A DNA stretch of 64,000 nt from Jaltomata sinuosa (GCA_003996215.1 QJPP01005216.1:1-64000), one strand, 5' to 3'. Shown: positions 9,664 through 18,468, numbered from the stretch's first letter. Numbers and translations are program-made. The notes: a model not told the origin generated them from the letters alone.

Positions 9664-10402
9664 AGAAACTACTGAAAAAACTACTATGGAAGATATACTT
9701 AAAGTTATGACGACTCTCTGCAAAGAAGTCGATAACTTGAATAAAGAGATACAACATATTAAAGATAGCCAGCAGCATGGTAAATATGCGGAACTATGTC
9801 GATCGGAAGACATTAAAATTCCAGAGCTAAAAGGTGACGTTGGGAAACACCTAAAAACCCAAAATAATTTGATTTATGCAGGTGGAGCATCTACTAGCAG
9901 AGCATCTACAAAAGAAGAAAGAAGATATATTAATACAAATTTGAACAAGCTATTTGAAACCCCATATACTCCAAGAAACCAAAAAACTCCATTTATACCT
10001 CCACAAGTAAATACGTATAAAGACAGCCTAAGCCAAAATAAAAAGACTTACAACCACATTACTCAGTCATATATAAACAATATCCACAAAATCCAACTAT
10101 TCTTAAACAAAAACCCCAGATCAAAAACTACCATTAAACCAGAAGAAGATTATATAACCCAAAGTCTACAAGGGTACAACAAGCTAATAGCACAACCAAA
10201 AACAAGTGCAAATCTAGTAGCAACTTGCTACCATTATGGACTACTACATACAGTATATACAAGCACAGGAGATGAAATAGCTACGTTGCCAGAACTACAC
10301 AGGGCATTTATACAGTATAAGAAAGTTACGAAAGGAACATTATTCTATATCAGAGTATATTCAGCTACAGCAGAGATATTATATGATGAGATCAAGCCAT
10401 GA
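9620..10402 (+). CDS. Viral ORF6, N-terminal part: putative transactivator or inclusion-body protein
   Basis: From the ATG at 9620 the frame is open to TGA at 10402 (260 codons). Native ORF6 probably starts here or at a nearby ATG and overlaps the end of ORF5 by about 44 bases in another frame. The protein begins with a charged helical segment (KEVDNLNKEIQHIKD). A Ser/Thr/Asn-rich middle follows, then a folded-looking segment with YHYGLLHTVYTSTGDE near the end. The position after RNase H is where caulimovirids with several ORFs place the translation transactivator/viroplasmin. I cannot confirm the family from motifs, so the function is positional inference. Confidence 0.55.
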   Translation: MQLQITYQDKATQTEETTEKTTMEDILKVMTTLCKEVDNLNKEIQHIKDSQQHGKYAELCRSEDIKIPELKGDVGKHLKTQNNLIYAGGASTSRASTKEERRYINTNLNKLFETPYTPRNQKTPFIPPQVNTYKDSLSQNKKTYNHITQSYINNIHKIQLFLNKNPRSKTTIKPEEDYITQSLQGYNKLIAQPKTSANLVATCYHYGLLHTVYTSTGDEIATLPELHRAFIQYKKVTKGTLFYIRVYSATAEILYDEIKP

Positions 10403-10868
10403 ATATGAAGTCTTACGAAGCCATTTTTGAACCATTGTGCCATGTGTGGTGAGTGTTTGTTATATGATCATACCAGAAAAAATAGAAGAACATGACGAAA
10501 TTACTAGAGAAGAAATACCAGAATTCTACGCAGGAAAAAGACTTATTGGGATAGCTACTATATTACAGGAACTATCAACAAACTATATGCATAGAAACCC
10601 TATATGGAGTTATTATGCAAGAGAACAAACTATGATATATTCAACATGCAGAGAAGAACGTATTGCAGATATGGAAGAGATACGACAGTGGGCATTTAGT
10701 CTACTAAGACCAGAAGAACAACCATTAACAAGAGCTATCAGGAAAAATTTTATTTCAGAAGGATTAATGACGAGATATTGTAAATTAATTAATCACAAAT
10801 ATCCAGATCATAAATGTCCAAAATGCCAAGGAGAAGACGATGTAATTCCAGAGGTACAGCTGGAGTGA
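10399..10868 (+). pseudogene. Viral ORF6 continuation or last ORF, broken in three frames
   Basis: An ATG at 10399 overlaps the preceding stop (ATGA) and opens a short frame to 10452. A Cys-rich piece with CAMCGEC and a following His lies in a second frame across 10429-10470. The main open piece (10437-10868) is in the third frame, with IWSYYAREQTMIYS, RQWAFSLLRPEE and HKYPDHKCPKCQGE, a possible zinc-binding CxxC pair. Two indels between 10430 and 10485 would explain this. It is probably the C-terminal part of the transactivator region or a separate last ORF. The sequence looks protein-like and well preserved apart from the breaks; no firm family is assigned. Confidence 0.55.
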
Positions 10869-10892
10869 AAAACTAGAAGACTCGAGATAAAG

Positions 10893-11120
10893 GTAGTAGA
10901 TAATGGAAGATAAAGACAGCAGCTAGTGGAAGACAAAAATGAAGAAAGAGACAGCTAGTGGAAGATAAAGATGAAGAAAAAGAAAGTAAAGTATTTTGTT
11001 TGCTTGCAATGCTGTAAAGTAAAGTAGGACAGATGTAAAGTTTCGTTTGAATTTTGTAAAAAGCATTAAGATTAGGTGTAAAGTAGGAAAGATTCTTTTG
11101 ACTTTTGTAAAAAGTTAAGA
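10893..11120 (+). repeat. Direct repeats upstream of the viral promoter
   Basis: Two copies of a purine-rich unit beginning AGCTAGTGGAAGA lie at about 10920-10947 and 10952-10979, with a looser copy near 10893. Further on, two longer direct repeats built on GTAAAGTAGGA and TTTTGTAAAAAG occur at about 11021-11065 and 11078-11117. They lie 70 to 270 bases before the TATA box, where caulimovirid promoters keep their enhancers. An enhancer role is inference. Confidence 0.6.
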
Positions 11121-11185
11121 ATAGTAAATAGCTAGGTGTAAAGTAGTAATAGTAAAGGGGATTAAGACATTTGTTAGAAAACCCC

Positions 11186-11193
11186 TATAAATA
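11186..11193 (+). promoter_or_regulatory. TATA box of the viral pregenomic RNA promoter
   Basis: TATAAATA lies in a GC-edged context (ACCCCTATAAATAGATAG) in the intergenic region after the last ORF, with repeats upstream. This is the expected place for the 35S-type promoter; transcription would start near 11220. In this integrant it points away from all viral ORFs except the two leader ORFs, and into gypsy-1. Confidence 0.65.
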
Positions 11194-11538
11194 GATAGCA
11201 TTAAGAGTAAGAGGGCAAGACTTTCTAGACGGAAAGCACCCTCTCTTGTAAACATAAATATTTCCAGAAATAAGATAACAGCTTTCAAGCATATATGGAG
11301 CAAGATAAGAGCAAGGTATATTTGTTCATAACTATGCATAGCTAAATTGTTGATTCCTGAGTATCATAGCATGCATGAATAAGTTATATTTGTTATTATT
11401 TACTAGAATTATTTGAATCATAATTTCGAATTGTTAACATGAGGAAACAAGGGAAACAATCCGAAAATAATATCCAGAGGTTGAAACCAAGGCGAAAGAA
11501 TGAATGCCGTAAAGGGAGTAGACAGAGTGATATTATCT

Positions 11539-11550
11539 AGGAGGGGAAAG
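11539..11550 (+). other. Candidate polypurine tract
   Basis: AGGAGGGGAAAG is the clearest purine run in the AT-rich leader and could prime plus-strand DNA synthesis. The position, between promoter and leader ORFs, is not diagnostic. It is weakly supported and could be chance. Confidence 0.3.
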
Positions 11551-11676
11551 TACCTTGGAAAGTACGGTGTTAACAATAAGAGAGTATGGTTAAAATAGTC
11601 TAGTAGTAATAATCAAGTGTAATGTTATTGACATGCTATGGTATGAAGGAATTAATCAAAAGCAAGCATAAGAAAT

Positions 11677-11931
11677 ATGAACATGAATAACAAAATAATA
11701 CCTACTTATTTTACCTATTTGCATGATGAAGTAATTTATAATTATAAAATATTAATCTTGTATGTGCTTAGAGACATAAAAATCCTAGATCTAAGAAAAT
11801 TAATATGGGAAAGAATATTTAGTAATGAAGACCTAGAACTAATAAACCAAGAATGGTACCAGATAGAATTACATGAACTAGACTCAGAACTAGAACTTAA
11901 TATAAACGACTTAGAATTAGATTCAGAATAA
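11677..11931 (+). CDS. Viral leader ORF, 84 codons
   Basis: An intact small ORF between the promoter and the viral 3' end. In the circular genome it would precede the primer site and ORF1. The protein is hydrophobic and Leu/Ile-rich at first (YKILILYVLRDIKILDLRK), then acidic with a repeated Glu-Leu-Asp pattern near the C-terminus. Base composition matches the other viral ORFs. The stop overlaps the next ATG in TAATG. A small ORF at a similar place exists in other caulimovirids; no homology claim is made. Confidence 0.5.
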   Translation: MNMNNKIIPTYFTYLHDEVIYNYKILILYVLRDIKILDLRKLIWERIFSNEDLELINQEWYQIELHELDSELELNINDLELDSE

Positions 11932-12089
11932 TGGAAAAATATTTTGAAGTTTGGAAAAAAAGAAGTAAGGTTAAATATAAAACAAAATTTGTTAAAGAAC
12001 CAAATAAACTAAGTAAACTTTTTAAAATTTTGTATACGCGAACTACAAAATATAGAATCCCTAAAACTATTCTAGATAAAATAACATGA
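11931..12089 (+). CDS. Viral leader ORF, 52 codons, basic
   Basis: It starts at the ATG that shares its A with the preceding stop (TAATG) and ends with TGA at 12087-12089. The product is Lys-rich and basic (MEKYFEVWKKRSKVKYK). It is the last viral coding stretch before the junction with gypsy-1. In the circle it would lie just upstream of the primer site. The function is unknown. The stop/start overlap and composition support a real viral ORF; its length alone would not. Confidence 0.45.
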   Translation: MEKYFEVWKKRSKVKYKTKFVKEPNKLSKLFKILYTRTTKYRIPKTILDKIT

Positions 12090-12109
12090 AAAGAAAAAAT
12101 ATGAGGACC

Positions 12110-12534
12110 ACCCCCCAGTTTGGCAATAATTTCGCCGCTACAATGGTAGCCCCATAGGGCCTCCCACCCACTATAGTAGGTGTAGTGAGGCAAAATCTCT
12201 GTATTGCTCCCAGTTTAGCCTTTTCCTCAATGCTCCCTCAAACTATTGTATTCCGGACTAACCCCCTTTACATCAAGTTTGATATTGGGAGTTCTACTTA
12301 CCCAAATTCACTTCCAAAAACTCATACGGATTCTTTATCATCTTAGCTAATATAAAGTCAAGCTAAACTTACATTTACCCAATCCAGTGTCAAATTTCCC
12401 TAGACCATACCTCTCTCAGATTTCATCCAAGGCTAGCCTAGCATGAAATTTTTAACTTTCCATTTTGAGGAAAACCTAACCCAAATTTTTGCATGATTGA
12501 CTCACCTATAATGATGGAAAGGGTCATTATAACA
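12110..12534 (-). repeat. Gypsy-1 3' LTR, truncated at the viral insertion
   Basis: It matches the end of the 5' LTR (about 17790-18228) through shared blocks such as CTACAATGG, GATATTGGGAGTT and AACCTAACCCAAATTTTTG. It keeps only the U3-side part in element orientation. The left boundary with viral copy B is ragged near 12105-12125. The interruption falls in the region of short palindromic words (see 17720-17890). Confidence 0.75.
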
Positions 12535-12542
12535 TATACCAA

Positions 12543-12634
12543 TTTACCCATTGTTCATCCCCGAATGATCAAATAAGAAAAATGAGATTTACCCATTGTT
12601 CATCCTGAATAATCAAATAAGAAAAATGACCCAA
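12543..12634. repeat. 45-bp tandem duplication in gypsy-1
   Basis: The block beginning TTTACCCATTGTTCATCC and ending AAATAAGAAAAATGA occurs twice in a row, just inside the 3' LTR of gypsy-1. The copies differ by a few bases. It probably arose from replication slippage. Confidence 0.8.
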
Positions 12635-12639
12635 GTCAA

Positions 12640-13768
12640 GAAAATGAAAGAGTACTTGTATCCTGAAACAAGTGAGGGTAGTTGTCCCATATGTCCTTCT
12701 CAGTTTCTCATGTTTATTCTTCAACTAGATGATGTTTCCACTAGACCTTTACTGATTGAATCTTTTTTTTTCTGGAACTTTCAGTTATCTCAATCTAGAA
12801 TGGCAATCGTCTCCTCCTCATAAGTAAGATCCTTATTTAACAAAACTGAAGCCCACTTTATAATGTAATCCCCATACCCATGGTATATTTTAAGCATGGA
12901 TAAATGAAACACTGGATGGATCCTCGACAAGCTATGTAGCAATGCCAACCTGTACGCTACCATCCCTACATCACCAAAAACCTTGAATGGACTGATATAC
13001 TAAGGTCTAAGCTTGCCCTTCTTTCCAAACCTCATAACTCCATTCATAGGTGACACTTTCCACAAAACTTGTTCACTAACCTTGAATGACATATCCTTCA
13101 CCTTATGGTCTACATACTTCTTTTCCTACTCTGGGCTGCCAACAACTTGGATTGGATAAATCTCACCTTTTCATGAGCTTTCTTCACCAAATCAGTGCCC
13201 AAAGGTTTCATATCACCATCCTCGAACCATCCTATGGGTGATCTACACCCCCTCCCAAAGAGTGCCTCGAATGGAGACATATCAATGCTAGAGTGATAAC
13301 TATTGTTGTATGAGAACTCACACAATGGCAAGAACTTGTCCTAATGGCCACCGAAGTCAATCACATATGCCCTTAACATTTTCTCAAGCACCTGAATCAT
13401 AATCTCTAACTGTCCATCAGTCTGAGGATGCAAGGTTGTGCTAAAAGTGAATTGGATTCCCAACTCTTTGTGCCCAACTCTTCATGGAATCTGTCCAAAA
13501 ATTTAGAACTAAATTGCATACCTTTATCATAACTAATGGAAAGTTGCGCCCTATGTAGCCTCACTATCACCCTGACATAGATCTTAGCTAACTTTTTAGA
13601 GTTGTAGTCCACTCTAACTGCAATAAAATAGGCTGATTGAGTCAGACTATCCACTATAGCCCAAATTGGGTCATGCTTCCCCAAGGTGTTAGGAAGACCT
13701 ACCATGAAAACCATAGTTATTGTCTCCCACTTCCACTCGGGAATGGGTATCCTTTGGAGCAAACTCAA
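12640..13768 (-). pseudogene. Gypsy-1 integrase with chromodomain-like C-terminus, decayed
   Basis: Reading on the minus strand, integrase core pieces are recognisable: RIPIPEWKWETITM, WAIVDSLTQSAYF with the first catalytic Asp, SYDKGMQFSS with the second, and DGQLEIMIQ carrying the Glu. FSYNNSYHSSIDMSPFEALF and the GRGCRSPIGWFE region follow. The C-terminal part around 12750-12900 has a YEEETIAILD-like stretch typical of chromovirus chromodomains. Several stops and shifts are present. The integrase start is fused directly to the beginning of reverse transcriptase (see 13769), so most of pol is missing. Confidence 0.75.
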
Positions 13769-14420
13769 AGGCCTTTGATGCTAGTAGTTCCTCTAACTGT
13801 GTTTTGAGTTTCCTCAACTCTACCATAGCCATTTGATAATAAGGAATAGAAATTAGGCTAGTGCCCGGCTCCAAATCAATACAAAAATCAATATCCCTGT
13901 CTTGAGGCATACCATGCAAATCTGTAGGAAATACGTCCTAAAATTCAAAAACCATAGGAACCGACTCAATAGAAGGGGACTCCGCACTAACATCTCAAAG
14001 ATGATCCAGGAAGGCTGAACACCCCTTCCCTACTAGCCTTCTAGCCTGCACAAAAAATCTCCCACTCTAGTTTACCCATAACCAATATTTCTAGAGTCAC
14101 TGTCTTAGCATTACAGTACAAAAAAGTATAATATGGAGAAAACCAAGTAAAACCTAGAATAATGTCAAAATAAAGCATGTCAGAAAAGGATCAACTCTAC
14201 CTAAGTCTGAAGACCCATAAACAAAATAGAACATGTATGATATACATGTGTCACAACCACAAAATCTCCAACCAAAGTAGAAATATACACAGGAAAATTG
14301 AGTACATCACAGACCAAGTACAAACCCAAAGAAAATCTAATAGAGAAAGCAGAATAAGTGGAATCTAGATCAAACAAAATAGTAGCCATCCGATCATATA
14401 TGAGAATAGTACCTATAATA
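13769..14420 (-). pseudogene. Gypsy-1 protease and first part of reverse transcriptase
   Basis: The minus strand carries a degenerate retropepsin (ATILFDLDSTYS, then FPVYISTLVGDFVVV and the VTHVYHTCSILF stretch). Next comes the protease to RT linker, QDRDIDFCIDLEPGTSLISI and YYQMAMVELRKLKTQLEEL. The sequence then breaks at about 13769-13780 and continues at the integrase core. So RT from its second block onward, RNase H and the integrase zinc domain are deleted. The protease active site lacks the usual Gly. Confidence 0.72.
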
Positions 14421-15560
14421 ACGGCATCAGATGCCTCAGCCTTGGTCTTTCCTGGGAAGGCATAATAGTGAGCTCTATCATAAAGCTGGGCAACCTCTGT
14501 AGTAGGCTACTTTCCAAACTTTCCTGCATTACCATTACCTTTGTTTCCACCATGACCTCCTTAATTATTACCCCATCAACCCTATGGATTGCCCTTATCG
14601 TTACCACCTCCACTTCTACCTTCTAAAACCATATCCCGAGTCTGCTGCTGTACATTTTACCTATTTGTCTCTGAGGATATACTCTCTTGAAGTGCCCAAT
14701 AGCACCACAAGTATAATAGCCTCGCTCAAGAAAAGTCTTGATGGCCGAAGAATAAGAAGCCCCTTTGCCTCTAGCAACTGGAGATTGCTGAATAGCCCCT
14801 AAATTACCACCTGTAGAGGTTGGAAAAGCTGATTGAATGGGGCGAGTTGAGTGAACCTGCTACCTATGACCCCTAGAATAAGATCCACTATAGTTACCCA
14901 CATTTCAGGACTTCTTGGCTAACACCTTACTTGAATAGCTTTCTTTACTCCCTCAAGTTTATGTTAGCTACATCATTAAAGCTCTTTACTGCAAAAGTCA
15001 TGTGAACAGACAAAACTTGAAAGATCAGTGTTCAAACCTTTAACATATAATCGGATCCTCTCCTCCTTAGTTCCCAATAGTTGGGTAGCATAGAGAGACA
15101 GAGCATAAAACTTAGTGTCATAAGCCGCAACTAACATACTACCCTATTCAAGGGATAAAAACTCATCCTTTCTGTGGTCTTGAAGAGTATGGGGTACATA
15201 CTTCTCCAAAAATAGGGTATTAAATTGAGCCCATATCAATGGAAGCAAAATTAGTAATCGATATTCCACATATGCTCTCCACCACTCTTTGGCATCCTCT
15301 TGTAGTTGGAACGTCATGAAATTAATACCATGTTGTTGCACAATCACTAATTTGTGTATCCTCTCATAGAAATTAATGATGAACTCAAATGCATCCTCAG
15401 CCTCAGTACCATGAAATGAAGGAGGTTTCATTTTCAAAAACTTGGTCAGCAACTCATTTTTGGTCCTGGTCATGACGAGGCCTTACATAAGATGGGGAAA
15501 CACATCAGTACTCGAATCCTCAAACTTATCCCTGAATAGCCAGTTCTACAACTAGAGCTG
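14421..15560 (-). pseudogene. Gypsy-1 gag remnant
   Basis: The longest open part (15144-15473) has the plant chromovirus gag signature: FLKMKPPSFHGTEAEDAFEF, then FQLQEDAKEWWRAYVE and LFLEKYVPHTL. Further on, near 14690-14730, the nucleocapsid knuckle reads GYYTCGAIGHFKR; the first Cys is a Tyr. Stops and frame changes separate the pieces. It would have encoded the capsid and nucleocapsid of gypsy-1. Confidence 0.75.
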
Positions 15561-15813
15561 TTGGTGCTGGGGCTACTTCTCTTGCTTCATTCGATCTACT
15601 GTTCACCATCTGTGGACAAAAAAAATTAAAAAGGGTCAGATAATAATTTGGATCGCTAGATACAGATAAGAATTAAGTTATATCATGAAGGAAGAAAGAA
15701 AGGATAGTTTCCTAAGGTCTTGTAGCCTCTCAAAGAAAAGTACAGATGTCTCCGTACCATTCCACAAGACTCTATGAGACCTATTTTAGTACGATTAGAT
15801 CAATGAACCTAGG

Positions 15814-15825
15814 GCTCTGATACCA
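15814..15825 (-). other. Gypsy-1 primer-binding site (tRNA-Met)
   Basis: The minus strand reads TGGTATCAGAGC, 4 bases inside the 5' LTR end at 15830. It fixes the orientation of gypsy-1 and its LTR border. Confidence 0.9.
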
Positions 15826-15829
15826 ACTT

Positions 15830-18228
15830 TGTCACGACCTAAACCCGCTTTGAGTGGCACCCACACTTAACCCCTCAGTGGGAGAACAAACTAACCTCAT
15901 AAACTATCCAACACTTAGCTGAAAATAGGCAACTAAATCAATCTCATGAATAAAGCAAATAATTAATATCATAAATGAAGAGTAAGAATAAATATGCAGA
16001 AATAAACCATCCCTAGAATCAAAAAGTCATCATACCAAAACTCTAATAATTGTCAAAAATTAAGGGGAAGCAACGCTCAAAACCAAAGTAATATCTAAGT
16101 CTGAAACAATTGACAAAAAAACAAGAGAAGAAATCATGGTAGCTCGAAAGATGCAGCTCACCCTTGAGTTTGAATATTGTCTGAAACATAGTTGAGGTCT
16201 CAAAACAGTCACCAAAATATTCTTTGTACTTAGCAAAATGAAGAACACATATAATATCTTTACACAAGAAATAATGATGTACTCGTAGGGTCATCGGCCA
16301 AACCAAAATGAGAAATATGAACACATAACCATAAAGTAGTACAACAAGAAAACCATGAACCCTATTATGCAACTCTACTCAAAGTTCATAAATCTTAACC
16401 TTGTAACAAGTACAACATGAAGTTCAATCAATATGAGTCAAAAAGGATAACATGTTAAGTCAAACTATGACCACCAACAAGACACTTCATGTCAACAACT
16501 ATGACTCAACAATCATATATCCATGTCCAAACTATCCAAGTAATAGACAACACAAAATTATGTCACATTTTGCAATTAACCTGAACCACTCTTGGATCCC
16601 TAAGACAATAACTATGGCAATTAACATGTAACCCAGTTTACATAAAGAAACCACCTTTAGCAATTAAGAACATAAACCCGGTTCACTCAAGGAACCAATA
16701 TAATAATCACAACACCTAAGCCCAAGTTACTCAAGGAACCAATATAATCAAGAAAACACATAATCCCCGGTTCACTCAAGGAACCGTCACACTGAACAAA
16801 TACATGTACACACATGCTAAGGGTCTTATGGTCGCCAACTAGCCATGAGCTATAGGGGACGAGCTCTTGTTCATGTACTAAATCCCAGACATCATCAAGT
16901 GTCTGCCAACCTTATATCCACCAATCCCGTAAAGATGTCAAAATATCGGTATATTTCATAATAATGACATATATCAATACAATCACAACCATAATAATAA
17001 CAAAAACAAGACTTGTAAAAAACCAACAAGCATTCAATTAAACTTATTGCATATGATTAACACTTAGAATATCAAAGTCATTCACTTTTCCTTGGACATG
17101 CATTGTACAAGTAATACTAAGGAATAATTATCATGCACACATAACACAAATTTAATTTCAACTATATTTAAACCATCATTTACCTCAATCCAAGCCTAAA
17201 ATGCTCTACTTAACCTATGTTTTCCCTTTACGTGTAATCTCCGCTTGATTGTGATCTAAAAATAGGAATATAAACACATATTCAATTAAATGACCTATAA
17301 TATCGAGGATTACATCCTGATCCCGAACCCCAAGGCCAATTTTATGATCGTCCCACCCATTCTAGGGCTTTCCCACCATAAATTCACCTTAAAACTATCA
17401 ATTTCATGACATTAGTAAATTATAGTCTGGCAAGAGTAATAATCAACCTTTAACTAAAACCCAAAGGTTTTACACCCAATTTAAGCCCTTGCACAAGACA
17501 TTACACCTAGGTCAAGTTAAACCTTCCCCAAGACCCATAAAATTAGTGATTTTAAGGTGAAGGATTTGAAAATTTAGTTAATAGGGATAAATAACTTAAC
17601 TTTACAAAGAATTCTGGTGGAAAGTAGGTGAAAATCGGCCTAAATCACCAAAGCCCTCCCTAAAACATGTTTAGAAAAAATAATCTATTTTTGGAGAAGT
17701 TTCTACATAAATAATGATTTACCCTACTATAGCAGCCCGATCCCACTTTAGCGGCATCGCTATAGCGGAAATCCACTCGATATAGCAGGATTAACTGCCT
17801 TTGACTATCGCTATAGCAGGAATATCTCTGCTACAATGGCAGATCCATAGTAGCCTACCACCCTCTATAGCGGGTATGGAAAGGCAAAAACTCAAGATTT
17901 CTCCCAGTTTTTCCTTTTTTGCAATGCACCCTCAAACCATGGCATTCTGAACTAACCCCTTTTACGTCAAATTCGATATTGGGAGTTTTACTTACCCAAA
18001 GTCACTTCCAAATATTCCTATGGATTCTTTATTGTCCTATCTCAAAAAAGTCAAGCTAAACTATATTACATTTACCTAATCCATTCCCAAATTTTCCTAG
18101 ACCATACCTCACTTTATTTTTTACGAAGGCTAGCCGAACCTAAACTTTTTAACTTTCAATTTTAGGGAAAACCTAACCCAAATTTTTGAATGATTGACTC
18201 ACCCATAATTATGAAAAGGGTCTTTACA
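15830..18228 (-). repeat. Gypsy-1 5' LTR (2.4 kb)
   Basis: Plus-strand borders TGTCACGACC (15830) and TCTTTACA (18228) give TG...CA ends. The first 430 bases in element orientation are shared with the truncated 3' LTR. The stretch 17720-17890 is packed with palindromic words such as CGCTATAGCGG (17758-17768) and CGCTATAGCAGG (17809-17820). The rest, with repeats of GGTTCACTCAAGGAACC near 16680-16790, has no coding content I can recognise. Confidence 0.8.
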
Positions 18229-18468
18229 ATTTGGAGGCATTACTTATATGGAGAAAAATGTCATATATTTACTAGTTACAAGAGCTTGAAATACTTGGGT
18301 ACACAAAAAGAGTTGACATTGAGACAATGGAGATGTCTTGAAATCATCAACGATTATGATTGCATGATTGACTATCAACCAGGTAAAGCCAATGTTGTTG
18401 TAGATGCCTTAATTTACAAATGTAAAGACCCTTATGGTCATTTACACATTTTCACCTTTCTTGTACCA
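18229..18468 (+). pseudogene. Gypsy-2 RNase H fragment
   Basis: This is a plus-strand remnant of Ty3/gypsy RNase [21 protein letters not shown], then [20 protein letters not shown] and [11 protein letters not shown]. The active-site Asp of HTDH is lost (FTSYKS). Gypsy-1 is inserted immediately upstream, and a solo-LTR-like sequence interrupts it downstream. The upstream part of gypsy-2 is not in the window; it should lie beyond the virus and the rest of gypsy-1. Confidence 0.8.

Larger units (their letters stand above)
4392..12110 (+). mobile_element. Endogenous pararetrovirus copy B, near full length (about 7.7 kb)
   Basis: The integrant runs from the primer site through ORF1 to ORF6, a regulatory region with a TATA promoter (11186) and a leader with two small ORFs, and ends just after 12089. 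The length, about 7.7 kb, is what a linearised Solendovirus-type genome would have. The right end passes into an LTR of gypsy-1 somewhere between 12090 and 12120; the exact base is uncertain because the alignment there is weak. ORF3, ORF5 and ORF6 are frameshifted; ORF1, ORF2 and ORF4 are open. No terminal repeat and no second primer site is present at the 3' end, so the copy lacks the redundancy needed for pregenomic RNA. Confidence 0.9.
12110..18228 (-). mobile_element. Gypsy-1: minus-strand Ty3/gypsy chromovirus with deleted pol, 3' LTR cut by the virus
   Basis: The 5' LTR is at 15830-18228, the tRNA-Met primer site at 15814-15825, gag and protease at about 13770-15560, integrase with a chromodomain-like end at 12640-13768, and a truncated 3' LTR at 12110-12534. 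The LTR copies differ by roughly 14 percent in a sampled stretch, so the element is old. The rest of its 3' LTR should lie left of viral copy A, outside the window. It is inserted in the RNase H region of gypsy-2. The chromodomain-bearing integrase and long LTRs suggest the Del/Tekay lineage (inference). Confidence 0.82.

Noticed and set aside
7760..10402. A single 880-residue polyprotein with a novel C-terminal domain
   Set aside because: The RNase H ending is in the adjacent frame, with its own stop at 9661, so the fusion is best explained by a one-base loss.
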